Below the pieces are notes generated by a model, which saw nothing but the letters and a program-made list of their open reading frames with translations, was not told the DNA's origin and made no database searches. A stretch of DNA of 60,538 nt, from NCBI RefSeq assembly GCF_042665255.1, contig NZ_JBHTCD010000029.1, one strand, 5' to 3'. Positions 17,609 through 27,511 of this stretch are shown piece after piece. Source of the DNA: Insolitispirillum peregrinum (GTDB lineage Bacteria > Pseudomonadota > Alphaproteobacteria > Rhodospirillales > Rhodospirillaceae). Every line of letters begins with the position of its first letter. Position 1 is the stretch's first letter. Made by a program: the position numbers and the translations under genes.

Positions 17609-17622
<14 letters not shown>
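15670..17622 (+). CDS. dctB: C4-dicarboxylate sensor histidine kinase DctB
   Basis: Membrane sensor that detects succinate, fumarate or malate and phosphorylates DctD. Layout: N-terminal helix (about 10-30), a large periplasmic double-PAS sensor (about 35-310, with GENFAFRPYFQAAMAG and a RGYYFSYPV segment typical of DctB), second helix (about 320-340), coiled coil, H-box with His431 (GITHEVNQPLAAL), N-box (NLFRNAIDAM) and G-boxes (DSGPGL, GLGLGLSIS). All catalytic parts are present. The ATG follows the stop of the last antiporter gene with no gap, and the end overlaps dctD by 14 bp. dctBD is therefore probably transcribed with the mrp operon. Confidence 0.93.
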
Positions 17623-18984
<1,362 letters not shown>

Positions 18985-18994
<10 letters not shown>

Positions 18995-19033
18995 CCGCCA
19001 CCCCCGAAACGGCAATATGGCGAAATTCCGCCA
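18985..19033. promoter_or_regulatory. Two phased inverted repeats, probable DctD upstream activator sites
   Basis: TGGCG-ACTAAC-CGCCA (18985-19000) and TGGCG-AAATTC-CGCCA (19018-19033) have identical arms, and their centres are 33 bp apart, about three helical turns, so both face the same side of DNA. They lie about 100 bp upstream of the sigma-54 promoter at 19121, a usual distance for DctD-type activators. The first overlaps the dctD stop codon. Confidence 0.75.
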
Positions 19034-19120
19034 CCTGATCGCCACATTTTTGCCATTAGTTGCCTTGGAAACTACCGTCTCCCCTACCATTTTCACCTTT
19101 ATGGGTAGGTTGCCGAATTC

Positions 19121-19136
19121 TGGCATGCTGTGTGCT
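19121..19136 (+). promoter_or_regulatory. Sigma-54 promoter of dctPQM
   Basis: TGGCATGCTGTGTGCT has GG and GC of the -24 and -12 elements exactly 10 bases apart, a good match to TGGCAC-N5-TTGC. It lies 85 bp before dctP and downstream of two probable DctD sites. Confidence 0.8.
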
Positions 19137-19220
19137 TTAAGGCTGGGGAGGGCTCGGCGGACAGTCAGATGCTGCCAACCCTCCTTCATCGATAAAAAGA
19201 CCCCACAGGGAGATCGTTCC

Positions 19221-20225
19221 ATGCGTCATCTGTTCAAGGGCCTGCTGGCCGCCACCGCCCTGACCACCGGCCTGCTGGGTGCAGCCGTTACGGCTCAGGC
19301 CGCCCCGATGGTGATCAAGTTCTCGCACGTTGTGGCCGAGAACACCCCCAAGGGACTGGGTGCCCAGCACTTCGCCGCCTGCTCGGAGAAGAAGCTGCCC
19401 GGCAAGGTGAAGGTCGAAGTGTACCCGAACAGCCAGTTGTTCAATGATGAAAAGGTGATGGAAGTGATGCTGCTGGGCGATGTCCAGTTCGCTGCCCCGT
19501 CGCTGTCCAAATTCCAGTCCTATAACCCGGCGATGCAGGTGTTTGACCTGCCGTTCCTGTTCGACGATCTGGCCGCTGTTGACCGTTTCCAGCGTTCCGA
19601 CGCCGGTCAGGGCCTGCTGAAGTCGATGCAGGACAAGGGCGTGCTGGGTCTTGCCTACTGGCACAACGGCATGAAGCAGCTTTCGGCCAACAAGCCGCTG
19701 ATGGCCCCCGCCGATGCCAAGGGGCTGAAGTTCCGCATTCAGGCCTCCGACGTGCTGTCAGCCCAGTTTGACGCCATCAGCGCCGCCGCGATCAAGAAGC
19801 CATTCTCGGAAGTGTTCACCCTGCTGCAGACCAAGGCGGTCGACGGTACCGAAAACCCGTGGTCGAACACCTACAGCCAGAAGTTCTTTGAAGTGCAGTC
19901 AGACATCACCGAAACCGACCACGGCGTGCTGGACTATCTGGTGGTGACCTCGGCCGAATGGTGGAACGACCTGCCGGACGACATCCGTCAGGGCCTGTCG
20001 GGCTGCATGGACGAAGCCACCAAGGTTGCCAACGAAGAAGCCCTGAAGATCGCCCTCGCTGACCGTCAGAAGATCATCGACAGCGGCGTCAGCAAGGTGC
20101 ACGCCCTGACCCCGGACCAGCGCGCCGCCTGGCGGGATGCGATGAAGCCGGTGTGGCAGAAGTTTGAAGGCGTGGTTGGCAAGGATCTGCTGGCCGCCGC
20201 CGCCAAGGCCAACGCTGCCAAGTAA
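19221..20225 (+). CDS. dctP: TRAP transporter C4-dicarboxylate-binding protein DctP
   Basis: Periplasmic binding protein for C4-dicarboxylates, 334 residues. A signal peptide (about 1-26, ending AVTAQAA) is followed by IKFSHVVAENTPKG, typical for DctP. The ligand-site region GLKFRIQASDVLSAQF and the TENPWSNTYSQKFFEVQ segment are conserved in the family. The ATG at 19221 was chosen because the signal peptide starts there; the longer frame upstream lacks one. It is the first gene after the sigma-54 promoter, and a hairpin follows before dctQ, as often seen when the binding protein is needed in excess. Confidence 0.93.
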   Translation: MRHLFKGLLAATALTTGLLGAAVTAQAAPMVIKFSHVVAENTPKGLGAQHFAACSEKKLPGKVKVEVYPNSQLFNDEKVMEVMLLGDVQFAAPSLSKFQSYNPAMQVFDLPFLFDDLAAVDRFQRSDAGQGLLKSMQDKGVLGLAYWHNGMKQLSANKPLMAPADAKGLKFRIQASDVLSAQFDAISAAAIKKPFSEVFTLLQTKAVDGTENPWSNTYSQKFFEVQSDITETDHGVLDYLVVTSAEWWNDLPDDIRQGLSGCMDEATKVANEEALKIALADRQKIIDSGVSKVHALTPDQRAAWRDAMKPVWQKFEGVVGKDLLAAAAKANAAK

Positions 20226-20244
20226 GACGGATGACGCACGGGAA

Positions 20245-20267
20245 CACCCTGCCCTGCGGGGCGGGTG
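20245..20267 (+). promoter_or_regulatory. Hairpin between dctP and dctQ
   Basis: CACCC-T-GCCC, loop TGCG, GGGC-GGGTG: nine GC-rich pairs with one bulged T and no real T-run after it. It probably stabilises the dctP message or partly limits reading into dctQM. Confidence 0.55.
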
Positions 20268-20352
20268 CTCCTTCTTCCTCATCCATTTTCGCCATCTCCC
20301 GGAAAGTGCGGAAACCAGCAGGCTTCCGCTTTCCCTGCCGTGAGGGGATATC

Positions 20353-20898
20353 GTGAAAACCATCCGTCGCTGGCTTAATGGCATCGAAGAAGGGGTTATT
20401 TCCCTTCTGATGGTTACCATCACCCTGCTGGTTGTCGCCGAAGTGGTCGCCCGCTTTGTGTTCAACACCGGCATCAACTGGGCGCAGGAAGCCACCTTGC
20501 ACCTGTCCGCCTGGATGGTGCTGTTCGGGGCATCCTATGGCGTCAAGGTCGGCTGCCACATTGGCGTCGATGCCTTTGTCCGCCTGTTGCCGCGCCACAT
20601 CCGTCGCTTTGTGTCTTTTCTGGCGGTCATCGGATCGATCGTCTATTGCGCCCTGTTCTCGTGGGGGGCGTGGTTCTATCTGAAAAAGGTCCACAAGATC
20701 GGCATCAAGGTCGATGATCTGCATATTGCCAAATGGCTTGCCCATTCCATCCTGTTGATCGGCCTGATCCTGCTGGGTATCCGCTTTTTGCAACTGGCCT
20801 GGCAAATTCTGACCGACAAGGCCGACGGCTTTGCCTTTGCCGATGAAGCCAAGGATGCCATGCATCTGGTCGATACCGACGAGCAGGGGAGCAAGTAA
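20353..20898 (+). CDS. dctQ: TRAP transporter small permease DctQ
   Basis: Small membrane subunit of the TRAP carrier, 181 residues with four predicted helices. It has the family features FVFNTGINWAQEATLHLSAW and a GASYGVKVGCHIGVDAF loop. It starts with GTG at 20353, preceded by GAGGGG at good spacing. The C-terminal 25 residues are hydrophilic and acidic. It sits between dctP and dctM, with three bases to dctM. Confidence 0.9.
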   Translation: MKTIRRWLNGIEEGVISLLMVTITLLVVAEVVARFVFNTGINWAQEATLHLSAWMVLFGASYGVKVGCHIGVDAFVRLLPRHIRRFVSFLAVIGSIVYCALFSWGAWFYLKKVHKIGIKVDDLHIAKWLAHSILLIGLILLGIRFLQLAWQILTDKADGFAFADEAKDAMHLVDTDEQGSK

Positions 20899-20901
20899 CC
20901 C

Positions 20902-22296
20902 ATGACCATGGCATTTTTGTTCGTCAGCCTGTTCGTGTTCATGTTCATGGGGATGCCGGTGGCCATCTCTTTGGGCCTGTCGTCGGTGCTGACCATTCTG
21001 TTTTTCTCCGGCGACAGTCTGGCGTCGATTTCCCTCAAACTGCTGAGCGCCGTTTCTGAACATTATACGTTGCTGGCCATTCCGTTCTTCATCCTGTCCT
21101 CGGCATTCCTGTCGACCGGTGGGGTGGCACGACGCCTGATCAACTTTGCCATGGCCTGCGTCGGCCATGTCCGGGGTGGTATGGCGATGGCCAGCGTGAT
21201 GGCCTGCATGTTGTTTGCCGCCGTTTCGGGCTCGTCTCCGGCCACCGTGGCGGCCATCGGCTCGATCGTGATCGCCGGGATGGTCAAGGCCGGTTATCCG
21301 AAATCCTTTGCCGCCGGGGTGATCACCAATGCCGGTACGCTGGGAATCCTGATCCCGCCGTCAATCGTGATGCTGGTCTATTCGACTGCCACCGAAGTCT
21401 CCGCCGCCCGCATGTTTGCCGCCGGGGTGATTCCGGGCATCGGTATTGGCGTCATCCTGATGATTGCCATCTATATTGTGGCACGGATCAAGAATTTCCC
21501 CTCGCAGCCGTTCCCCGGCGTGATGGAACTGATCGGCAGTGGTGCCCGCGCGATGGGCGGCCTGATGCTGATCGTCATCGTGTTGGGAACCATCTATGGC
21601 GGTGTTGCCAGCCCCACCGAAGCCGCAGCCATTTCAGCAGTCTATGCCTTTTTGATTGCGGTGATCGGCTACCGCGACATCGGCCCGCTAAAGGGTGTCG
21701 CCTGGCGCAATCCGGGTGAAGGCCTGCCGGCGGCGGCGGTGCGCAATCTGGTGATGGCGGTGGTGGGGATCTGCAAGGCTCCCTTTGACAAGGAAGTCCG
21801 TCACATCGTGCTGGACTCCTCCAAAGTCACCATCATGCTGCTGTTCATCATCGCCAATGCGATGCTGTTCGCCCATGTGCTGACCACCGAGCGTATCCCG
21901 TTCGATATTGCCGAAAGCCTGGTCCAGATGGGCCTGCCCGCCTGGGGCTTCCTGATCGCCGTCAACATCCTGTTGCTGCTGGCCGGGAATTTCATGGAAC
22001 CGTCGGCCATCGTGCTGATCATGGCCCCGATTTTCTTCCCGATCGCCATGAGCCTGGGAATCGATCCGATCCATCTGGGGATCATCATGGTGGTGAACAT
22101 GGAAATCGGCATGCTGACACCGCCGGTCGGCCTGAACCTGTTCGTGACCGCCGGGATCACTGGCAACTCGATCCTGTGGGTGGTCCGCTCGGTGATGCCG
22201 TGGCTGCTGCTGCTGCTGGTCTGCCTGATGGTGGTGACTTATGTCCCGATCATTTCCACCTGGCTCCCGAATTATCTGTTCGGGAAAAGCCTGTAG
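20902..22296 (+). CDS. dctM: TRAP transporter large permease DctM
   Basis: Ion-coupled transport subunit, 464 residues with about 12 helices. Typical DctM segments are FMGMPVAISLGL, AVSGSSPATVAAIGSI, GTLGILIPPSI and the C-terminal LTPPVGLNLFV. Relatives use the sodium gradient to move C4-dicarboxylates inward. An insertion with predicted extra hydrophilic loop lies around residues 255-310 (GYRDIGPLKGVAW to FDKEVRHIVLD), seen in many DctM proteins of this group. A strong terminator follows. Confidence 0.92.
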   Translation: MTMAFLFVSLFVFMFMGMPVAISLGLSSVLTILFFSGDSLASISLKLLSAVSEHYTLLAIPFFILSSAFLSTGGVARRLINFAMACVGHVRGGMAMASVMACMLFAAVSGSSPATVAAIGSIVIAGMVKAGYPKSFAAGVITNAGTLGILIPPSIVMLVYSTATEVSAARMFAAGVIPGIGIGVILMIAIYIVARIKNFPSQPFPGVMELIGSGARAMGGLMLIVIVLGTIYGGVASPTEAAAISAVYAFLIAVIGYRDIGPLKGVAWRNPGEGLPAAAVRNLVMAVVGICKAPFDKEVRHIVLDSSKVTIMLLFIIANAMLFAHVLTTERIPFDIAESLVQMGLPAWGFLIAVNILLLLAGNFMEPSAIVLIMAPIFFPIAMSLGIDPIHLGIIMVVNMEIGMLTPPVGLNLFVTAGITGNSILWVVRSVMPWLLLLLVCLMVVTYVPIISTWLPNYLFGKSL

Positions 22297-22324
22297 CCGC
22301 AGGGTGTAAAAAGCCCAAAACAAT

Positions 22325-22365
22325 ATCGCCGATGGTTCCACGGGTAAGGAAGAACCATCGGCGAT
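22325..22365 (+). repeat. Perfect 14 bp inverted repeat downstream of dctM
   Basis: ATCGCCGATGGTTC and GAACCATCGGCGAT, 13-base loop, no T-run. It may protect the 3' end of the dctM message. Confidence 0.6.
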
Positions 22366-22399
22366 CACCGGGCGCGGCAGAGAGAGAGGCTGCGTTCCA

Positions 22400-22440
22400 C
22401 CCCCGGCAGATGACCTATGTCATCCGCCGGGGGCTTTTCT
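22400..22440 (+). terminator. Terminator of the dctPQM operon
   Basis: CCCCCGGC-A-GATGAC with GTCATC-C-GCCGGGGG, loop CTAT, followed by CTTTTCTT. Confidence 0.85.
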
Positions 22441-22607
22441 TGTCAACGATTAATTTTGCCTGCAACGCCCCCCATTGCCCATGGCGGCTTTCCGCCACCC
22501 CTGCCCAATGCGACGGCAGGGCCTTACTCTTGCCGTAATTTCATGTAAAATCAGAGCTTAAGAAAATCGCATCCGCTCTCTGCATTTTTTTTGAAAGGCG
22601 CAGCGCC

Positions 22608-23069
22608 ATGTCCCCTCGTTTCAAGGCCCTTTCCGCCCCGATCATCGCGGCCCTGATCGGCTTTTCTGCTGCGACTCCGGCGTCTGCCGGTACCCTCAGC
22701 CAAAGCTGTCTGGCCGTTGATCGCGTCGCCAAACCACAAGTGACCGTGTACTTTGCTGTCGACAGCGTTGCCATCAGCGCGCAAGACCGCGCCCTGCTGA
22801 CCAAGGCCGCCTATGATGGCCAGAGTCAGGGCCGTGTCTGTGTCATCGGACAGGCCGACAAGCAGGGCAACACCGCCCACAACATGGCGCTGGCTGCCAG
22901 GCGGGCCAATGCGGTTGCCGACATCCTGCGCAGCAACGGCCTGAACAGCGGCCTGCTGGAAGCCGGAGCCCGTGGCGAGGCTTTCAACGATTCCGTGCTG
23001 GAAATCCTCGGCTCGCAAAAGCAGGATCGCCGGGTTGATGTCTATTTCATCACCAACGCCGAACGGTAA
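22608..23069 (+). CDS. Exported OmpA-family domain protein
   Basis: 153 residues with a signal peptide (about 1-27, ending TPASAG) and one OmpA-like peptidoglycan-binding domain. The domain is seen in VTVYFAVDSVAISAQDRALL, VCVIGQADKQGN, NMALAARRANAVADIL and QKQDRRVDVYFI. There is no N-terminal lipid-attachment Cys motif and no beta-barrel, so it is probably a soluble periplasmic protein. Two Cys (about 35 and 77) could form a disulfide. GAAAGGCG precedes the ATG. It stands alone between two terminator regions. Confidence 0.85.
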   Translation: MSPRFKALSAPIIAALIGFSAATPASAGTLSQSCLAVDRVAKPQVTVYFAVDSVAISAQDRALLTKAAYDGQSQGRVCVIGQADKQGNTAHNMALAARRANAVADILRSNGLNSGLLEAGARGEAFNDSVLEILGSQKQDRRVDVYFITNAER

Positions 23070-23094
23070 CCCGCGCCCTGTTCCGCGCAGAAGC

Positions 23095-23715
23095 CTATTC
23101 TTTCCCGCCGTCCCCGGGGGGCGAGCCAGCCCGTTTGGTCGGCATCCAGCGGCGCACGTTGACCGGCTTGCCCTTGTGCGAGCGCATCACTTCGGGGCGG
23201 ATGACGTTTTCCAGAGCCGGGGCGGTACGACCATCGCCAGCCCCCGGCAAATCACCTTCGGCCAGCGACGAACCATCCCTGTCATCCGGGCGCCGACCGT
23301 AATAGGCCACCATGCTGTCAAAGGGGATCTCGGCCCGCGCGCCAGTCGCCAGCGCATCCTGATAAGGCGGATGGCTGACCGTTGTCCGGGTCAGGTAGTC
23401 AACCGAATGCGACCCGAACCGCCGCCACAGGCTGTCGAGGAAATGCCGCTGGGTTTGCGGCACCGGCTGGAAATCAATGTTCGGGCGGCCACGCTCGAAC
23501 GCCCGCCATGTGCTCGGCTCGACCGGCCCCAGCGCGGTGGTGACAAACACGCAGGGCATCAGCTTTTGCCCCTGCGAGGCCACACCGTAATAGGCCTGCG
23601 CCAGATACAACATGCGTTGCAGCTTTTGTGGCTGCAAATACTCGCCATCTTCGGTGGCGCGATGCAGCAACCAGAACGCAACGTCAAACGGGCTGTCACA
23701 AACCGGGGGCTTCAT
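23095..23715 (-). CDS. SocA/Panacea (DUF4065) domain protein
   Basis: 206 residues with the Panacea-type domain in the first 150: SPFDVAFWLLHRA, LQPQKLQRMLYLAQAYY and the later LGPVEPSTWRAFE. In other bacteria this domain occurs in SocA, the adaptor-antitoxin that hands the SocB toxin to ClpXP, and in many antitoxins. No toxin-like partner gene flanks it here, so an antitoxin role is not supported by context. The last 50 residues are hydrophilic and Pro/Arg-rich. AGGAA lies five bases before the ATG. It faces the OmpA-like gene end to end. Confidence 0.8.
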   Translation of the reverse strand: MKPPVCDSPFDVAFWLLHRATEDGEYLQPQKLQRMLYLAQAYYGVASQGQKLMPCVFVTTALGPVEPSTWRAFERGRPNIDFQPVPQTQRHFLDSLWRRFGSHSVDYLTRTTVSHPPYQDALATGARAEIPFDSMVAYYGRRPDDRDGSSLAEGDLPGAGDGRTAPALENVIRPEVMRSHKGKPVNVRRWMPTKRAGSPPGDGGKE

Positions 23716-23765
23716 GATGTTCCTGTCAGGCTGAAAACCGTGGTAGTCTAAAGCATCCTACACAC

Positions 23766-23782
23766 AGTGGGCACCGGTTTTC
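23766..23782 (+). repeat. Alphaproteobacterial palindromic motif, copy 1
   Basis: AGTGGGCACCGGTTTTC differs by one base from the motif at 41523-41539. Similar G(T)GGG-ACCGGTTTTC palindromes are scattered through many alphaproteobacterial genomes (recalled, not searched). Confidence 0.5.
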
Positions 23783-23791
23783 ACGCACGCG

Positions 23792-26137
23792 GTGCGACAA
23801 AATACAGGCCAGACCATCGTGCAAGACCAGATCGTGCCTGCCCCGTCATCGCCTTCCCCCGCCCGCCGTTCCCTGCTCCGCCGGTGCCTTGGCTGGGGGG
23901 CCGCCACCCTCGGCGGCCTTTTGCTGCTGGTCATCCTGACCATCCTCAGCCTGCCTGTGACCCTGCCCTGGCTTGCCACCCACCGCGTCCCCGACTGGCT
24001 GCGGGCCGAAGGCTTGCCCCCGATGACGCTGGAGATCGAGGAAGCGGGCTGGAGCAAGATGACCATCCGCGCGCTGCATCTTGGCTCCGCCCTTCGTATC
24101 GACCGTCTGTCGCTGTCGATGAACCCGCTGGCCCGCTCGTTCGGGCGGTTACAGATATCCGGCCTGTCGCTGACAGTGCAGCAGGATGAACAGGGGCAAT
24201 GGAGCATCCCCGATCTCTACCCCCTGCCCTCGGTATTGGCGGTCCCCGCCGAAGCGGTCCCGACATGGCAGGAGCTGGCGCTGGCCCTTGGCCCGTCGCT
24301 GGCGCTGGTGTTCGAGATCGACAGCAGCACCGTTACCATCACCACGCCGCAGGCCACCACCACCCTCAGCCTTGACAGCGCCACCCTCAGCGGCCCGTTG
24401 CTGGGCGACCTCAGCGGGCATATCAGCCTGCGCGGGCAGACGACCCTGCGCGGGCAGGAGCACGCGCCGCTGACTGCCCGGATCGACAGCGACTGGCAAG
24501 CCGGGCGCAGCACCCTGACTCTGGAAAATCCCGTTGCCTCACTGTCGGTTGACGGTCCGCTGCACTGGCAGGACATCGACATTCCTGCTGGCTCGGAATG
24601 GGTGGTCACCGCCAACGATGCCAGCGCGACGGCGCTGACCATTGCCTTCCCCCCCAGCCTGATTCCGCCCTTTTCACCCCCGACCGGCGACGAAGTGTTC
24701 AGGATCATCCCGTCGCTGATTCTGGTGTCGCCATCGGTTGATATCCGCCTGCCATCAGGCAATCATCTGAAAAGCAGTTACGACGGCATTACCATCGGCG
24801 GCAGCCTGTCCCTTGGTGCGGATGCCAGCCTGAGCGAAGTGGCCCTGACCGGATCGTTGCGCGACGGTACGCTGTCGGTCGGTGGACTGGTGGTCGATCA
24901 GCTACAAAGCGACCTGACCCGCCAGAATGGTCATCTGGAACTGGCTCTGGGGGCCAGCATCCTGACCCTTCCCGGCGAACCGCCACTATCGGCAGGCAGC
25001 GCGGCACAGGGCGTGCCGCAAAAACCGCTGCGCCTGAAGCTGACCGCCCATCAACAGGATGACGATCCGGCCACCGCAGATTCCCCCCTGCCGCCGATGG
25101 CCTTTACCATGCAGATCACCACCGCGCAGGGACAGGAACTGCTGCATGCCGAAGGCAGCCATGACGTGCTGCTCGGCAAAGGACAAGCCACGGTTCAGCT
25201 ACCGCCGCTGACCTTTGCGCAGGATGGCCTGCAGCCGGGCCACCTGCATCGCGCCCTGCTGGGAACGCTGACCAGCGTCAGCGGCCAGATCAGCGGGCGC
25301 GGGAGCGTGCGCTGGGCAGCAGGTCATCTGACCCCGGCAATCACCATCACCCTGAAAGATGTCGGCGTCAGCCGTGGATTTCTGAACATGCGCGGGATCA
25401 ACGGCTCACTGCGCCTGAACGCCTTCTGGCCGCCACTGACCCCGGACGGGCAACGGATCACCGTGGCCGCCATTGATGCCGGTCTGCCGCTGACCGATGG
25501 CGTAATTGATTTTCATCTGGATGGGCACGGCAACATTGTCACCGAAAAGGCCTCGCTGACGCTGGCACGCGGGGCGCTGGAAACCAGCAACATCACCCTG
25601 CCGCTCGAACGGGCAGAAGGGCTGATTCCCTTGCGGGTCCACAACATGAGCCTGCGCACCCTCAGCCGCTATAGCCAGCTTGACGGGCTGGAACTGTCCG
25701 GCTCGGTCAGCGGGACGCTGCCCTTGATGTTGAACGACGCCGACATCCTGATTACCGATGGCCTGCTGGAAGCAGATCGCCCCGGCACCCTGCGCTATCG
25801 TCCACCGGATGGCATCGCAGGTCTTGGCACCGACAACATGGGCATGGAACTGTTGCTGACGGCGCTGAATGACTTTCGCTACAAGGCCCTGCGCCTGAGC
25901 GTCAATGGCTCGGCGGCGGGAGAACTGGCGCTGGGCCTGCACATCGCCGGAGCCAACCCGACTCTGTACGACGGCTATCCGCTGGAATTCAACCTGTCGA
26001 TCAGCGGTGGCCTGAGCAACCTGATCGCCAGCACGGTCGAAAACAGCACCGTCCCCGAGCGCCTGCGCAAACGTCTGGAGCAACAGATGGCCCCCGACAC
26101 CGCGCCTAAAAAGCCCGCCGCAAAGGCGCCAAGGTAG
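23792..26137 (+). CDS. YdbH-family (AsmA-like) envelope protein
   Basis: Large envelope protein of 781 residues: a short cytoplasmic start, one membrane helix (about 33-57), then a long periplasmic beta-rich body. The C-terminal part has FRYKALRLSVNGSAAGELALGL and ANPTLYDGYPLEFNLSISG, matching the YdbH domain, named dicarboxylate transport in older databases. E. coli YdbH works with YhdP and TamB in moving phospholipids to the outer membrane. The last 25 residues are Lys/Pro/Ala-rich. Start uncertain: GTG at 23792 or GTG at 23819, neither with a clear ribosome site. The 3' end overlaps the convergent GAF-like gene by 32 bp. Confidence 0.8.
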   Translation: MRQNTGQTIVQDQIVPAPSSPSPARRSLLRRCLGWGAATLGGLLLLVILTILSLPVTLPWLATHRVPDWLRAEGLPPMTLEIEEAGWSKMTIRALHLGSALRIDRLSLSMNPLARSFGRLQISGLSLTVQQDEQGQWSIPDLYPLPSVLAVPAEAVPTWQELALALGPSLALVFEIDSSTVTITTPQATTTLSLDSATLSGPLLGDLSGHISLRGQTTLRGQEHAPLTARIDSDWQAGRSTLTLENPVASLSVDGPLHWQDIDIPAGSEWVVTANDASATALTIAFPPSLIPPFSPPTGDEVFRIIPSLILVSPSVDIRLPSGNHLKSSYDGITIGGSLSLGADASLSEVALTGSLRDGTLSVGGLVVDQLQSDLTRQNGHLELALGASILTLPGEPPLSAGSAAQGVPQKPLRLKLTAHQQDDDPATADSPLPPMAFTMQITTAQGQELLHAEGSHDVLLGKGQATVQLPPLTFAQDGLQPGHLHRALLGTLTSVSGQISGRGSVRWAAGHLTPAITITLKDVGVSRGFLNMRGINGSLRLNAFWPPLTPDGQRITVAAIDAGLPLTDGVIDFHLDGHGNIVTEKASLTLARGALETSNITLPLERAEGLIPLRVHNMSLRTLSRYSQLDGLELSGSVSGTLPLMLNDADILITDGLLEADRPGTLRYRPPDGIAGLGTDNMGMELLLTALNDFRYKALRLSVNGSAAGELALGLHIAGANPTLYDGYPLEFNLSISGGLSNLIASTVENSTVPERLRKRLEQQMAPDTAPKKPAAKAPR

Positions 26138-26501
26138 CCTGTGCCGAAAACACCAGTGCGGCAACCGCCAGACGGTCGAGACAGGCCGCCGCATCGCCGG
26201 CTGCCAGCCGCAGACTGTCGAGGTGATCGGGATGCGGCAGGGCGTGGTCATCCCCGGCCAGCAACAGCAATCCCCAGACGGTGCCCTCATTGCCAACCAC
26301 CGCCATCGAGGCTACGGGCCGCAAGGCACTGGCCCGTTCGGCAGACGGGAATCCAATCCCGATCCGCCCGCCCAGGTAATCCATTCCCACCGACGAAAAC
26401 AACAGTGACGCGGCGGGCTGCCCGCAATCCCGCGCCAATCCGGCACACAGGGCGCTCAATTCGGTCATCGTCTGTTGCACAGGCAGTGCTGACGTCATCA
26501 T
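26106..26501 (-). CDS. Small GAF-like protein of unknown role
   Basis: 131 residues, soluble. The middle and end resemble the second half of a GAF domain (RPVASMAVVGNEGTVWGLLLLAGDD, then a helix with LRLAAGDAAACLDRLA), but the N-terminal half is too short for a complete one. I know no closer family. GAGG lies five bases before the ATG at 26501; an upstream in-frame ATG at 26540 is less well placed. The 3' end overlaps ydbH on the other strand by 32 bp. Confidence 0.6.
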   Translation of the reverse strand: MMTSALPVQQTMTELSALCAGLARDCGQPAASLLFSSVGMDYLGGRIGIGFPSAERASALRPVASMAVVGNEGTVWGLLLLAGDDHALPHPDHLDSLRLAAGDAAACLDRLAVAALVFSAQATLAPLRRAF

Positions 26502-26831
26502 GGTCGCCTCACTTTCCAGGGCATCGAACACCAATGCCAACCCCGAAGCTGGCGGTCACCGTAACCAGAGAACCCTGAACGGATGCTGACCACCTTCCAG
26601 AGGGATACAATGCAGCCAACAGACCATTGAGAACAATTCGCATAACAGATAATAGAAGAGAAAATTAGTCTATTTTTGGCGGCCAAAAGGATTCTTTTCT
26701 GGACGTACAAATTTGCCGCTGTCGATCAGCGTTGTCCGCCTGCGAAATCCCGTTCAGTCTGCATTGCATTTTGCAAAGCCAGTGCGTTGTCTCCTGTCAA
26801 CGCACAAAGCCCCCCAGTGCGTTGCCCCCTG
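26502..26831. other. AT-richer intergenic region between ruvX and the GAF-like gene
   Basis: No gene seen. About 26620-26720 is AT-rich and probably holds the promoter of the GAF-like gene. The right end contains one copy of a 35 bp tandem hairpin repeat (26779-26848). Confidence 0.5.
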
Positions 26832-26848
26832 TCAACGCACAAAACCCA
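26779..26848 (-). repeat. 35 bp tandem duplication of a hairpin at the 3' end of ruvX
   Basis: Two copies, period 35 bp, each with GTGCGTTG and CAACGCAC as stem arms (26782-26789 with 26798-26805; 26817-26824 with 26833-26840). The copies differ by only a few bases. The right copy contains the ruvX stop codon, so the 3' end of the gene seems to have been duplicated. Confidence 0.7.
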
Positions 26849-27389
26849 TCGCATCCATGAACCCTTGCAGAATGTAGGCTGCCGCCGCTTTATCGACAAT
26901 CTCGGCGCGCTTTTGCCGCGACATGTCCATTTCGCTGATCATCATCCGCTGCACGGCAGCAGTTGACAGACGTTCGTCCCACAGGGCAACCGGCAGCTCT
27001 GACAGCCGGTTGCCCAGCCCTTTCAGGTTGGCCATGAACTGGCGGGTGGACTGACAGCGTTTGCCTTCGGTTCCGTCCATCTCCACCGGAAGACCCAATA
27101 CCAGAGCACGAATCTCGTACTTTTCGACCACCGCCAGCAGCTCGACCACATCCTTGCTGAACTTGGTCCGGCGGATGGTCTGCAACGGGGTGGCACTCAT
27201 CCACAGACCATCGGAGACGGCCAGCCCGATGGTCTTGCTGCCGAGGTCAATCCCCAACAGGCGGTCGCCGGTTCTGACCGCCGCCTTGACCGTCGCCGGG
27301 GTCCAGTCCGGCGCATTGTCGTCGTCGTGGTGCTCAATTTCGTTCCCACAAGGGGTGGGGTCGCAGGTGGTGGGGTTGCGGTCATCCAT
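26832..27389 (-). CDS. ruvX: RuvX/YqgF putative Holliday junction resolvase
   Basis: 185 residues with the RNase H-like fold of YqgF: GIDLGSKTIGLAVSD holds the first catalytic Asp, followed by LVLGLPVEMDG, WDERLSTAAV (catalytic Glu) and DKAAAAYILQGF (last Asp). The family acts in pre-16S rRNA 5' processing and was predicted to resolve Holliday junctions. The N-terminal 40 residues are polar and not conserved. I chose the ATG at 27389; a GTG at 27410 is possible. The gene diverges from gatC with 122 bp between them. Its stop codon lies inside a hairpin that is duplicated downstream. Confidence 0.9.
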   Translation of the reverse strand: MDDRNPTTCDPTPCGNEIEHHDDDNAPDWTPATVKAAVRTGDRLLGIDLGSKTIGLAVSDGLWMSATPLQTIRRTKFSKDVVELLAVVEKYEIRALVLGLPVEMDGTEGKRCQSTRQFMANLKGLGNRLSELPVALWDERLSTAAVQRMMISEMDMSRQKRAEIVDKAAAAYILQGFMDAMGFVR

Positions 27390-27511
27390 GCCCGGTGCTA
27401 CCTTCCGCACGATTTTCTGTACACAGTGGCTTCCGCCGCCATCGGTGGCGGGAGCATCTTGCCGTTTTCAGCGGCCCTAAGACACTTACTCCCACCAGGA
27501 GAGCCTTTTCA

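Larger units (their letters stand above)
22297..22607. other. Intergenic region with two hairpins after dctM
   Basis: No gene. It contains a perfect 14 bp stem without T-run (22325-22365) and a classical terminator (22400-22440). The remaining 165 bp must hold the promoter of the OmpA-like gene, which I cannot place. Confidence 0.6.

Noticed and set aside
23095..23715. Complete toxin-antitoxin pair with the SocA-like protein
   Set aside because: Neighbours are an OmpA-like protein facing it and a large envelope protein diverging from it; no small toxin-like partner is present.
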